Shown piece after piece: positions 26,611 through 35,131 of a stretch of 64,000 nucleotides of DNA. The number at the start of each line of letters is the position of its first letter. Position 1 is the stretch's first letter. This stretch comes from Arcticimaribacter sp002477625 (GTDB taxonomy: Bacteria > Bacteroidota > Bacteroidia > Flavobacteriales > Flavobacteriaceae): assembly GCA_943846665.1 (NCBI GenBank), contig OX044358.1, positions 558,001 through 622,000 of the forward strand, written 5' to 3'. Under the pieces are notes generated by a model. It was not told the origin of the DNA, did no database searches, and saw only the letters and a program-made list of their open reading frames with translations. The position numbers and the translations under genes were made by a program.

Positions 26611-27228
26611 CTATCCTTGAAGAGAATCTTCGTAAGGGATTCGTTTTAGGATGCTGCGACCTAGTGTTACCTCATCAGCGTATTCCAATTCATCTCCAAC
26701 AGGTATCCCTCGGGCTATGGTCGATATCAATACGTCAAAAGGAGTGAGTTGTTTGTTGATGTAAAAAATTGTGGTATCGCCTTCCATGGTTGCACTCAAG
26801 GCAAAAATAATTTCTTTAACCTTCCCTTGTTTTACTTTATCAACCAGAGATGTGATTGTTAAATCCTGAGGCCCTACTCCATCAATGGGAGAAATAATAC
26901 CATTCAAAACATGGTATTTTCCTTGAAACTGACCTGTGTTTTCTATGGCCATTACATCTCGAATATCTTCAACTACGCAGATTTGTTCGTCGGTCCGCCT
27001 AGGGTTGGCACAGATTTCACAAACAGCAGTATCAGCAATGTTGTGGCATTCGGAACAAAAAATAATCTCCGATCGAAACATATGCAACGCAGAAACAATT
27101 CCTTCGGTTTGCTCTTTTGGCTGTTTCAACAAATGTAAAACCAACCGCAAGGCAGTTCGCTTTCCAATCCCGGGCAATTGAGACATTTGATCAACGGCGA
27201 GTTCTAATAATTTTGAAGAAAAATCCAT
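26611..27228 (-). CDS. recR: Recombination mediator protein RecR
   Basis: 205 residues from the ATG at 27228. A longer frame reaches 27393 but its 55 extra residues are unlike the family, while MDFSSKLLELAVDQMSQLPGIGKRTA is the conserved RecR start with its helix-hairpin-helix. The zinc finger CSECHNIADTAVCEIC and the TOPRIM domain (QICVVEDIRDVMAIE) follow. RecR works with RecO to load RecA at gaps. It is divergent from the symporter gene, and a TATTTTTG box lies just ahead of the start. Confidence 0.95.
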   Translation of the reverse strand: MDFSSKLLELAVDQMSQLPGIGKRTALRLVLHLLKQPKEQTEGIVSALHMFRSEIIFCSECHNIADTAVCEICANPRRTDEQICVVEDIRDVMAIENTGQFQGKYHVLNGIISPIDGVGPQDLTITSLVDKVKQGKVKEIIFALSATMEGDTTIFYINKQLTPFDVLISTIARGIPVGDELEYADEVTLGRSILKRIPYEDSLQG

Positions 27229-27233
27229 GAACA

Positions 27234-27241
27234 CAAAAATA
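27234..27241 (-). promoter_or_regulatory. Candidate -7 box close to the recR start
   Basis: TATTTTTG on the minus strand, five bases before the recR ATG at 27228. It supports the short start and suggests a very short or absent leader. Confidence 0.3.
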
Positions 27242-27373
27242 CAAAATAAACCGTCGCATCCCTTTATTTTTGAATTTGTAAATGGAAAATTAACCCCCTG
27301 CCATTTGTTAAAAAAATCAAAGGGATTCATTTGAAAAACTTGGATTGCTATTTCTTTTATACCTTTAACGGCT

Positions 27374-28840
27374 ATGATAACACCCTTATTCATTCTCGCC
27401 CTTGTACTTTGCTACTTTGCAGTGCTGATGCTGATCTCTTATCTCACGAGTAAAGAAGATTCTAATCAAGAATTTTTTACTGCCAACCGAAGTTCTTCTT
27501 GGTATTTAGTCGCCTTTGGTATGGTTGGAGCCTCTCTTTCTGGAGTAACCTTCATCTCCGTCCCGGGTTGGATTGAAGCTTCACAATTCAGCTATTTTCA
27601 AGTAGTCTTGGGTTATATGGTCGGATACTTTGTCGTTGCCTATGTGCTACTCCCTGTTTATTACAGAAATCAAGTTACCTCGATCTACCAATACTTGGAT
27701 GTCCGCCTTGGAAAGAATAGTCATCGTGCAGGAGCCCTATTCTTTTTTATCTCCCGTGTGCTGGGTGCAGCTTTTCGTTTGTTTTTAGTTGCTATTGTAT
27801 TGCAACAATTCATCTTCGATGCATTCCATGTGCCTTTTGAAGCTACAGTAATCCTATCCATCGCCTTGATATGGGTCTACACCAAGCGGGGTGGTATCAA
27901 AACCATTGTTTGGACCGATACGCTGCAAACCACCTTAATGATTTTAGCAGTCTTCTTGTCCATCATGTACATCAACAAAGAACTTGGGTGGAGTATGATG
28001 GATTTTTTGAGGTCTACTGAATTTGAACAATACAATTCTGTTCTAGTCACCGACTCTTTCTTGGTTCGGAATCATTTTTTTAAGTCATTTATTGGAGGGA
28101 TTTTCATCACCATTTGTATGACAGGTTTGGATCAGGACATGATGCAAAAAAACTTGAGCTGCCGTAATTTAAAGGATGCACAGAAAAACATGGTTGTTTT
28201 CAGTTTAGTTTTGGTTGTCGTAACTGGGCTTTTTATGCTCCTTGGAGCTTTGCTTTATATCTATGCAGGAAAAGAAGGCATTGCCCTACCCCTTATGGAT
28301 GGAAGTCCCAAAACAGATTTACTATTCCCAGAGATTGCCTTGAACGGAAAACTGGGCTTAGGGGTTGGAATCACCTTTATCTTAGGTTTAATTGCTGCGG
28401 CTTACAGTAGCGCAGACAGTGCACTTACCTCTTTGACAACCTCCTTTTGTGTTGACTTTTTAGCCATTGAAAAACAAGATCCAGAGAACCAAAAAAGCTT
28501 ACGAAAGAAAACACATATTGGGATGAGTCTTTTACTGATTCTGGTGGTTATTGCTTTTAAACACATCCTAAATTCTAACGTAATCGACAGCCTCCTTACT
28601 GTTGCTGGATATACCTATGGGCCTTTGTTAGGGCTATTTACTTTCAGTATTTTCACCAAATACACCATCAAAGATCGGTATGTGTGGTTTGTGGTTTTTG
28701 CCTCTGTAGGGCTCACCAGTATTTTAGGGAGCATTGATGCGGCACTCTTGGGTGGCTATCAAATAGGGTATGAATTATTACCTTTGAATGGTTTGTTTAC
28801 CTTCCTAGGCTTAATACTGATTCGTAGCAAGCAAGACTAA
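27374..28840 (+). CDS. Sodium:solute symporter family protein
   Basis: 488 residues with about 13 hydrophobic segments. The signature region FFTANRSSSWYLVAFGMVGASLSGVTFISVPG matches the start of sodium:solute symporters (SSS). FISRVLGAAFRLFLVAIVLQ, TDTLQTTLMI, TGLDQDMMQKNLSCRNLKDAQKNM and AAYSSADSALTSLTTSFCVDF (Na+-site Ser/Thr) are also typical. The substrate cannot be predicted; related Bacteroidota transporters are often near sugar or sialic acid genes, none of which is here. It is divergent from recR. Its 3' end overlaps the CoA-binding protein gene by 30 bases. Confidence 0.92.
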   Translation: MITPLFILALVLCYFAVLMLISYLTSKEDSNQEFFTANRSSSWYLVAFGMVGASLSGVTFISVPGWIEASQFSYFQVVLGYMVGYFVVAYVLLPVYYRNQVTSIYQYLDVRLGKNSHRAGALFFFISRVLGAAFRLFLVAIVLQQFIFDAFHVPFEATVILSIALIWVYTKRGGIKTIVWTDTLQTTLMILAVFLSIMYINKELGWSMMDFLRSTEFEQYNSVLVTDSFLVRNHFFKSFIGGIFITICMTGLDQDMMQKNLSCRNLKDAQKNMVVFSLVLVVVTGLFMLLGALLYIYAGKEGIALPLMDGSPKTDLLFPEIALNGKLGLGVGITFILGLIAAAYSSADSALTSLTTSFCVDFLAIEKQDPENQKSLRKKTHIGMSLLLILVVIAFKHILNSNVIDSLLTVAGYTYGPLLGLFTFSIFTKYTIKDRYVWFVVFASVGLTSILGSIDAALLGGYQIGYELLPLNGLFTFLGLILIRSKQD

Positions 28841-29188
28841 TGTACACGACTGTTCGGTTTCAATACCTGCGTTTCGTAAACGCTTTTCAAAACTTTCGTT
28901 TTCTGTTCCGGGATTAAAAATTATCCTTCTTGGGTTTAGACTGATGAGGTACTCATAATAGCTTTCTTGACGTGCAGGCCCCAAATATAAGGTTACGGTG
29001 TCCACCTCATTCCAAGCGGCTTGATGTTCCGTGTGAATTGGTGTATCTGCTAACATCCCTTCCCGAAAACCTAAGGCATAAACGGTATGCTTGGCTGCTC
29101 TTAATTTATGAAAAGCTTTGAACGAATAGCGTTCCTCGTTTGTTGACGCTCCAATGATAAGAGTTGTCTTGGATGTTTCTTGCACCAT
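28811..29188 (-). CDS. CoA-binding (Rossmann) domain protein
   Basis: 125 residues from the ATG at 29188, whose A is the last base of the fabH stop codon (TAATG overlap); a longer frame starting at 29215 lies inside fabH. The protein is a single Rossmann domain of the YccU type: TLIIGASTNEERYSFKAFHKL, VYALGFREG, VDTVTLYLGPA, RIIFNPGTENESF. Such domains bind CoA or nucleotides. The coupling to fabH means both proteins are translated together. The 3' end overlaps the convergent symporter gene by 30 bases. Confidence 0.88.
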   Translation of the reverse strand: MVQETSKTTLIIGASTNEERYSFKAFHKLRAAKHTVYALGFREGMLADTPIHTEHQAAWNEVDTVTLYLGPARQESYYEYLISLNPRRIIFNPGTENESFEKRLRNAGIETEQSCTLVLLATNQY

Positions 29189-30195
29189 TACCAAACCATA
29201 ATAGAGCTTCCCCAAGTAAATCCACTACCAAAAGCAGCCAGTACTACTTTAGAACCTTCTTCTATCTTACCTTCTTCCCATGCTTCGGTCAAAGCAATCG
29301 GAATAGAAGCGGCGGTAGTGTTTCCGTAACGCATGATGTTGTTGTAAACTTGCTCATCGCCCAGTCCAAATTTCTTTTGGATGAATTGCGAAATTCTTAA
29401 ATTTGCTTGATGTGGAACCAGCATATCGATATCAGTCGCTTGCCAATTGTTCTTTTGCAAGCCTTCGTTGATCACTTCTGAAAAACGAACAACGGCATGT
29501 TTAAATACCACTTGACCGTTCATGTATGGATAATAACTTAAATCCTCAGGGTCGTTTGCACTAATTATTTCAGGAACCCACCGATTGGTACTAGGACCGA
29601 TCAAAGAAAGTTCTTCGGCATAGGAGCCTTCAGAATAGATATGAGAAGATAAAATCCCGTGTTCCATATTGGTCTCTCGAGTAAGAATTGCTGCTCCAGC
29701 ACCATCCCCAAAAATGACGGATACGCCTCTACCTCTTGAAGTCATATCCAAACCACCCGAGTGGTTTTCAGCTCCGACAACTAAAACATTCTTATACATC
29801 CCGGTTTTAATAAACTGATCTGCTGTAGAAAGCGCATAGATAAAACCGCTGCATTGGTTTCGGATATCCATTGCGGGACAGGCAGGAATACCCAATAAAT
29901 CTTGAAGGACAACGCCCGATCCAGGAAAATAATAATCCGGACTTAAGGTTGCAAAGAGAATTAAATCCAAATCTTCGGCTGCCATATTAGCACGTTCCAA
30001 AGCAATCTTAGTTGCTTTTAGCGCCATAGTTGCAGTCGTATTTCCATCGCCTTTTTTGATGTGGCGACGTTCCTTAATCCCAGTGCGTTCGGTAATCCAT
30101 TCGTCAGAGGTATCCATCATTTTGGATAAATCCGCATTGGTTACGATGTTTTCAGGGAGATACTTTCCTAAGCCAATAATTCTAGAATTATACAT
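29188..30195 (-). CDS. fabH: 3-oxoacyl-ACP synthase III (FabH-like)
   Basis: 335 residues. A ketoacyl-ACP synthase III / FabH thiolase-fold enzyme that starts fatty-acid chains from acyl-CoA and malonyl-ACP. Catalytic triad: Cys in IRNQCSGFIYAL, His in LVPHQANLRI, Asn in RYGNTTAASIP. DTSDEWITERTGIKERR at the N-terminus is the family signature. The gene may be one of several FabH copies; this one is not beside plsX or rpmF, so it may be an accessory paralogue with a different starter preference. The stop overlaps the CoA-binding gene by one base. Confidence 0.9.
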   Translation of the reverse strand: MYNSRIIGLGKYLPENIVTNADLSKMMDTSDEWITERTGIKERRHIKKGDGNTTATMALKATKIALERANMAAEDLDLILFATLSPDYYFPGSGVVLQDLLGIPACPAMDIRNQCSGFIYALSTADQFIKTGMYKNVLVVGAENHSGGLDMTSRGRGVSVIFGDGAGAAILTRETNMEHGILSSHIYSEGSYAEELSLIGPSTNRWVPEIISANDPEDLSYYPYMNGQVVFKHAVVRFSEVINEGLQKNNWQATDIDMLVPHQANLRISQFIQKKFGLGDEQVYNNIMRYGNTTAASIPIALTEAWEEGKIEEGSKVVLAAFGSGFTWGSSIMVW

Positions 30196-30252
30196 ATTGC
30201 ATATGGTAGTTAGTAGTACAAGTAAAGAATAATAGCAACTAACTCAAAAGAA

Positions 30253-31560
30253 TTAGACGAACTTTTTATAATTATTTACAACGATATCTGCTTTGAGATC
30301 GTGGAGTAAATTATAAAGTCCAAAAAATGTACGGTTGATGTATAGAAAATGTCTTGAACCTCGGTTTCCGTTTAATTTTCGAATCTGCTCATCTTGAGAA
30401 AGGCGTTCGCTCATCTGTGCCACTTTAGACCAAAAGCTTTCATCCGAAAAATCAAAGGTCTCGTTGTGGAAAGGAAAGGTCAATACGCCTAATAGTTCGT
30501 GGAATAAATCGGTGATATAAGCACTGTCTTCCTCAGAATCGTCTGGTCTTAGAATTTCTAATGCTGTGATTTTATCAATAAAAAAGTCCCGGTCTTCCAT
30601 CGCTTCTTTCTGTGCCAATTCGAAATAAGGAACATAAAAATCTTCTGGAACTTCTTTTATGCAGCCAAAATCGATAGCCACTAAAGCGCCTGAAGCATCC
30701 ACCAAAAAGTTTCCAGGATGCGGATCGGCATGCACCCGTTTCAATACATGCATCTGGTACATATAGAAATCCCATAGGGTTTGTCCCACGAGCTTCATTT
30801 GTTCCGGGTTATTTTTTTGAGCAGTATACTCTGACAAATGAATACCCTCCATCCAATCCATGGTGAGGATTTTGTCGCATGAAAATTCTGGGTAATAGTT
30901 TGGAAATTTAAGATTGGGAATCATCGAACACGCTTCTGTAATCTCCTTGCTTTGTTCTAATTCCAATGTGTAGTCGGTTTCCTCCAATAACTTCCCTTCT
31001 ACTTCTTTAAAATATTTTTCAGAATCTTTTCCTCTGAGGTTAAATAAGCGGGTAGCAACCGGCTTTACCAAAGTAAGGTCCGAACTGATGCTGTTCGCTA
31101 CCCCTGGATATTGGATTTTAACTGCCAGTTTTTTGCCCTTGTTTGTTGCTTTATGAACTTGACCTATGCTGGCTGCATTAACCGATTCGGCTGTAAAGGT
31201 TTCAAAAATATCTTCAGGATAGTTTCCGAGATATTGCTTGAATGTTTTTCGCACTAAGGGACCCGATAAAGGCGGAACTGAAAACTGAGCCAAACTGAAT
31301 TTGTTGACATAGGCACTCGGGAGTAAGTTTTTCTCCATACTCAACATCTGAGCAACTTTGAGGGCACTACCTTTTAAACTCTTCAGTCCGTCGTAAATGT
31401 CTTCTGCATTGTTTTGATCAAAATTTTCTTTGGCTTGTTCGGGGTTGGTAATCTTATCCCCCATGTATTTAATGTAATTCCCACCAATTTTAACGCCAGT
31501 ACTCACCAATTTTCCTGCACGTTCTAGCTTTCCCGTGGGGATATAATCTAAAGTCTTCAA
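30253..31560 (-). CDS. ABC1/UbiB (AarF) family atypical kinase
   Basis: 435 residues read from a TTG at 31560 that directly follows the stop of the TetR-like gene (TAATTG). No ATG occurs before residue 34, and MKTLDYIPTGKLERAGKL fits family N-termini. UbiB-like motifs: KGSALKVAQMLSM (the KxGQ motif with Ala in place of Gly), VNAASIGQVHKA, LAVKIQYPG, ILTMDWMEGI, VHADPHPGNFLVDASGALVAIDFGC. These atypical kinases are ATPases linked to isoprenoid lipid handling, classically ubiquinone synthesis. A menaquinone-using flavobacterium would use it in another lipid process. Confidence 0.9.
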   Translation of the reverse strand: MKTLDYIPTGKLERAGKLVSTGVKIGGNYIKYMGDKITNPEQAKENFDQNNAEDIYDGLKSLKGSALKVAQMLSMEKNLLPSAYVNKFSLAQFSVPPLSGPLVRKTFKQYLGNYPEDIFETFTAESVNAASIGQVHKATNKGKKLAVKIQYPGVANSISSDLTLVKPVATRLFNLRGKDSEKYFKEVEGKLLEETDYTLELEQSKEITEACSMIPNLKFPNYYPEFSCDKILTMDWMEGIHLSEYTAQKNNPEQMKLVGQTLWDFYMYQMHVLKRVHADPHPGNFLVDASGALVAIDFGCIKEVPEDFYVPYFELAQKEAMEDRDFFIDKITALEILRPDDSEEDSAYITDLFHELLGVLTFPFHNETFDFSDESFWSKVAQMSERLSQDEQIRKLNGNRGSRHFLYINRTFFGLYNLLHDLKADIVVNNYKKFV

Positions 31561-32208
31561 TTAATTTTTACTGATTTTTTCTTTCCACAAAAATTTTCCA
31601 AGGTCTACTAAAGCTTCTAATTGGGTATTGTCAAATACATCAAAAGCTACCGTTATTGATTTTTCAATCGCAGCATCTGTTTTTTCAAATCCTGGGGAAG
31701 TATCGTCTAACCAAAATTTCAATATGAAAAGTAGCTGGGACCAGGCTGCTTCGGAAAATAAGCCAACCGGATGTTTGGTCAAGCTCAGGGATTTATCGTC
31801 ATTTCCTTCTTCGATTAATTCGGTAGTAAAGGCTTTAAAACTCGATCGCAAATGTTTCAATTGCCCCATGGCTGTCATCGGGTTTTTAGATCCTTTCAAA
31901 GCAAATAAAACATAACTGCGATTCAGGAGCAGTACTTCAAAAAAAGTAAAGTAAAACGTTAACAAACGATCTTTTCTGGACATCGCTGCATAGCCGTCAT
32001 TTTTGTGCAATAGCTGTACGGTATTGTCAAAGAATACCTGCCAAACATGGTGTTTTATGGTATCTAAAGAAGCATACTTCTTATAAAAATCTTGTTCTTC
32101 AATTTTATTCACTTTACAAAATTTGTAAACCGAAAGGGGATATTTTTCGTGCTCAAGAACACTATCCATATAGAGTGAAAGAATATCAGGTGATTTTTTA
32201 GCAGCCAT
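31561..32208 (-). CDS. TetR-like C-terminal domain protein paired with UbiB-like kinase
   Basis: 215 residues. All-helical; the C-terminal half has the hydrophobic pattern of a TetR ligand-binding core (LLTFYFTFFEVLLLNRSYVLFAL, WSQLLFILKFWLDDTSPGFEKTD). The N-terminal part is short for a HTH (YPLSVYKFCKVNKIEEQDFYKKYASLDTIKHHVW), but SLDTIKHHVWQVFF resembles the third helix of TetR HTH domains. It ends immediately at the UbiB start (TAATTG), so the pair is translationally coupled. It may sense a lipid or regulate the pair; DNA binding is uncertain. Divergent from htpG. Confidence 0.78.
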   Translation of the reverse strand: MAAKKSPDILSLYMDSVLEHEKYPLSVYKFCKVNKIEEQDFYKKYASLDTIKHHVWQVFFDNTVQLLHKNDGYAAMSRKDRLLTFYFTFFEVLLLNRSYVLFALKGSKNPMTAMGQLKHLRSSFKAFTTELIEEGNDDKSLSLTKHPVGLFSEAAWSQLLFILKFWLDDTSPGFEKTDAAIEKSITVAFDVFDNTQLEALVDLGKFLWKEKISKN

Positions 32209-32226
32209 AGAATAATTTATTTAAAG

Positions 32227-32234
32227 CAAAAATA
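32227..32234 (-). promoter_or_regulatory. Candidate -7 box of the TetR-like/UbiB operon
   Basis: TATTTTTG on the minus strand, 18 bases before the ATG at 32208. No -33 TTG at the usual distance. Confidence 0.35.
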
Positions 32235-32277
32235 CAATTTGTTTATCTTTTTAAGAAAAAAACTAAACAAAATAAAA

Positions 32278-32290
32278 TGCCAATTTGTCA
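32278..32290. promoter_or_regulatory. Imperfect palindrome upstream of htpG
   Basis: TGCCA-ATT-TGTCA, an imperfect inverted repeat (TGnCA arms, one mismatch), 50 bases before the htpG ATG. TTTG inside it could also serve as a -33 element, with TATTTTTTTTG 18 bases later as an imperfect -7. A heat-shock operator is possible but unproven. Confidence 0.3.
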
Positions 32291-32340
32291 GCGATTCTAT
32301 TGTGGTATTTTTTTTGAACTGTTGATTTAAAATTAAAATC

Positions 32341-34224
32341 ATGTCAAAAGGTAAAATCAATGTTTCTGTTGAGAATATATTCCCACTCATCAAGAAATTT
32401 TTATACAGTGATCACGAAATTTTCTTACGTGAATTAATATCCAATGCAACCGATGCAACGCTGAAATTAAAACACCTCAGCAATTTGGGTGAAGCTACGG
32501 GAGAAGTTGGAGATCCAATCATCGAAATTAAGCTTGATAAAGAAAATAAAACCCTGCACATCATTGACCAAGGAATTGGAATGAGCTCGGAAGAGGTTGA
32601 AAAATACATCAACCAAGTTGCTTTTTCGGGAGCTGAAGAATTTTTGGAACAATACAAAGACAGTGCTGCTGATAGTGGTATTATTGGACATTTTGGTTTA
32701 GGTTTTTACTCTGCCTTTATGGTTGCAGAAAAAGTCGAATTGATTACAAAGTCTTTTAAAGATGAACCTGCGGCGCACTGGAGTTGCGATGGTTCTCCAG
32801 AATTTACCTTAGTGCCACACGACAAAACTGAGCGGGGTACCGAAATCATTCTTCATATTGCTGAAGATTCTGTTGAGTTTTTAGAAAACAGCAAAATAAC
32901 CGAACTGCTGAATAAGTACAATAAATTCATGCCGGTAGCTATTAAATTTGGAACCAAAGAAGAAACCCTTCCTATTCCTGAAGGAGCTCCAGAAGGTACT
33001 GAAGCAGAAAAAGTGACCGTTGACAATATTGTCAACAATCCAAATCCAGCCTGGACACAACAGCCGGCTGATTTGAAGGAAGAAAACTACAATTCTTTTT
33101 ACCGCGAATTATACCCAACACAATTTGAAGAGCCTTTGTTTAACATTCACCTGAATGTAGATTATCCATTCAACCTAACCGGGATTTTATATTTCCCGAA
33201 GTTGAGCAATGACCTCAGCATTCAGAAAGACAGAATTCAACTCTACCAAAACCAAGTTTTTGTTACGGATAACGTAGAAGGAATTGTTCCAGAATTTTTG
33301 ACGATGCTTCGCGGAGTTATCGACTCTCCTGACATTCCCTTGAATGTATCCAGAAGTTATTTACAGGCAGATGGAGCAGTCAAAAAAATAAGCAACTACA
33401 TTACCCGAAAGGTAGCGGACAAATTAACTAGTCTTTTCAAAAAAGATCGTGCTGCTTTTGAACAAAAATGGAACGACATCAAAGTAGTTATTGAGTACGG
33501 TATGCTTTCTGAAGACAAGTTCTTTGAGAAGTCTGACAAATTTGCACTCTACCCCACAGTAGATGGAACCTATTTTACTTTCGACGAATTGAAAGAAGCT
33601 GTCAAAGACCTTCAGACCGATAAGGATGATAAACTGGTTATACTTTATGCATCGAATAAAGACGAACAACACGCTTACATAGAGGCAGCAAAAGAGAAAG
33701 GCTATCAAGTTTTACTACTCGATTCTCCTATTGTTCCCCACCTAATTCAAAAGCTAGAGGGCGCCAACGAAAAACTTTCTTTCGCACGTGTAGACGGTGA
33801 TGCTATCGAAAACCTCATCAAGAAAGATGAAGTAACGGTTTCTAAGCTTTCTGATGAAGAAAAAGAAGCACTGGGTCCACTTATCGAAGCGGTTGTACCA
33901 AAAGAGAAATACACCATTCAACTCGAGGCATTGAGCAGTTCGCAACTCCCCTTTGTATTGACTCAACCCGAGTTTATGCGTCGTATGAAAGAAATGCAAC
34001 AAACGAATGGCGCAGGCGGTATGTTTGGAAACTTCCCCGAAATGCACACCTTGGTTGTCAACACCAATCATCCGTTGGTAAGTCAAATTTTGAATACCAA
34101 AACCCAAAAGAAACGGGAGCGCTTGATTCAGCAAACTCTAGACTTGGCACGTTTGTCACAAAACCTGCTCAAAGGAGAAGAGCTAACCAAATTCATTGTT
34201 CGCTCCGTTGGTTTGATCAAATAA
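32341..34224 (+). CDS. htpG: Molecular chaperone HtpG (Hsp90)
   Basis: 627 residues, full length for bacterial Hsp90. The N-terminal GHKL ATPase domain has the catalytic Glu in FLRELISNATDAT, the DQGIGM nucleotide contact, the lid region QVAFSGAEEF and GHFGLGFYSAFMVA. The middle domain carries DLSIQKDRIQLYQNQVFV and LNVSRSYLQ; the C-terminal dimerisation domain completes the protein. It assists folding of client proteins under stress. It is a single gene with its own promoter region and a strong terminator with a GAAA loop. Confidence 0.96.
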   Translation: MSKGKINVSVENIFPLIKKFLYSDHEIFLRELISNATDATLKLKHLSNLGEATGEVGDPIIEIKLDKENKTLHIIDQGIGMSSEEVEKYINQVAFSGAEEFLEQYKDSAADSGIIGHFGLGFYSAFMVAEKVELITKSFKDEPAAHWSCDGSPEFTLVPHDKTERGTEIILHIAEDSVEFLENSKITELLNKYNKFMPVAIKFGTKEETLPIPEGAPEGTEAEKVTVDNIVNNPNPAWTQQPADLKEENYNSFYRELYPTQFEEPLFNIHLNVDYPFNLTGILYFPKLSNDLSIQKDRIQLYQNQVFVTDNVEGIVPEFLTMLRGVIDSPDIPLNVSRSYLQADGAVKKISNYITRKVADKLTSLFKKDRAAFEQKWNDIKVVIEYGMLSEDKFFEKSDKFALYPTVDGTYFTFDELKEAVKDLQTDKDDKLVILYASNKDEQHAYIEAAKEKGYQVLLLDSPIVPHLIQKLEGANEKLSFARVDGDAIENLIKKDEVTVSKLSDEEKEALGPLIEAVVPKEKYTIQLEALSSSQLPFVLTQPEFMRRMKEMQQTNGAGGMFGNFPEMHTLVVNTNHPLVSQILNTKTQKKRERLIQQTLDLARLSQNLLKGEELTKFIVRSVGLIK

Positions 34225-34235
34225 GCAACTAAACT

Positions 34236-34264
34236 AAGGCTGTCTGAAAAGACAGCCTTTTTTT
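34236..34264 (+). terminator. Intrinsic terminator after htpG
   Basis: A perfect 10-base-pair stem, AAGGCTGTCT (34236-34245) with AGACAGCCTT (34250-34259), capped by a GAAA tetraloop and followed by five T residues. It begins 12 bases after the htpG stop. Confidence 0.92.
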
Positions 34265-34305
34265 AAAACTGTATATTAGCTTTCGTTTACGCTTAAATCT
34301 ACTTT

Positions 34306-34992
34306 ATGATTCAGAATGAAGATTTCAAACTAGACAATCCCATTTGGCATGCTTTGAACGAAACCCATAAACAATACGCAGTAGAGTATAACGGTTGTAA
34401 ATTTTACAAGCCGGAGTACAGTCCCTTTGGCGGTATGGGCGAAGGAGGGAATACGGCTTTGGCTTCAGATCAGTACAGCAAACTTACTTCTCTTTTTTAT
34501 ATGGTAGGTGATCCACCGATTGCAGGCAGTAGTGCCCGAATCAAAAAACAACTTACTGCTAATCAAATGATTCTTTACAAACCCTTTCCATTCGAGATCA
34601 CAGAAACGATTGTAAGGCTTGAAACAGGAAAACAAAAGAAGGAACTCTATGAGTTGGTAAACTTCGTTCAACCCGGCTTTATTCGTGAGAAAACTGCAGC
34701 CATGGGAACATATTTTGGAATTTACTCCGACAAGCAATTGGTTGCTGTATCGGGTGAACGCGTAGAAATGAATTCTTACTCAGAAGTTAGTGCAGTTGTT
34801 ACGCATCCAGACTTTCGCAAAAGAGGCTACGCAAAACAGCTGTTAAAACAAACTACAGATAAAATCTTTTCAGATAGGAAAATACCCATTCTTCACGTGG
34901 ACGAAAACAACTCATCCGCGATTGGGCTGTATGAACAACTTGGTTTTGTAACCAGACGTAAGATGGGGTTTTGTTTACTGGAGGCTGTTTGA
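34306..34992 (+). CDS. GNAT family N-acetyltransferase
   Basis: 228 residues. The C-terminal half is a GNAT domain: FGIYSDKQLVAVSGERVEM, the acetyl-CoA loop VTHPDFRKRGYAKQLLKQ (R/QxxGxG/A-like), and the closing strand-helix VDENNSSAIGLYEQLGFVTRRK. The N-terminal 120 residues (PEYSPFGGMGEGG onward) are an extra domain of the type seen in FR47-like acetyltransferases. The substrate is unknown. The gene stands between the htpG terminator and the RES-Xre module and seems to be transcribed alone. Confidence 0.87.
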   Translation: MIQNEDFKLDNPIWHALNETHKQYAVEYNGCKFYKPEYSPFGGMGEGGNTALASDQYSKLTSLFYMVGDPPIAGSSARIKKQLTANQMILYKPFPFEITETIVRLETGKQKKELYELVNFVQPGFIREKTAAMGTYFGIYSDKQLVAVSGERVEMNSYSEVSAVVTHPDFRKRGYAKQLLKQTTDKIFSDRKIPILHVDENNSSAIGLYEQLGFVTRRKMGFCLLEAV

Positions 34993-35092
34993 CAGCAAAT
35001 ATCCAGCTACTATAAGCAGGGCTTTAAAAAACAACATAACCACCTAATCAACAAACGTTACCAAATAAAATTCTATGATTTTTTTTAGATAA

Positions 35093-35108
35093 AACGACAA
35101 ATGTCGTT
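35093..35108. promoter_or_regulatory. Palindromic operator of the RES-Xre toxin-antitoxin module
   Basis: AACGACA-AA-TGTCGTT is a perfect 7+7 inverted repeat with a 2-base spacer, 23 bases before the antitoxin ATG. A further half-site, AGTCGT, lies at 35123-35128, 21 bases (two helical turns) from the right arm. The arrangement fits cooperative binding by the dimeric Xre antitoxin and autorepression. Confidence 0.6.
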
Positions 35109-35115
35109 ACATTTA
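35108..35115 (+). promoter_or_regulatory. Probable -7 box of the RES-Xre operon
   Basis: TACATTTA, one base off TAnnTTTG, directly adjoins the right arm of the operator palindrome, 16 bases before the ATG at 35132. Bound antitoxin would cover it. Confidence 0.35.
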
Positions 35116-35131
35116 CAGCAAAAGTCGTATT

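Noticed and set aside
27229..27393. 55-residue N-terminal extension of recR
   Set aside because: The extension is Phe/Lys-rich and unlike RecR; the conserved start and a -7 box lie at the shorter ATG.
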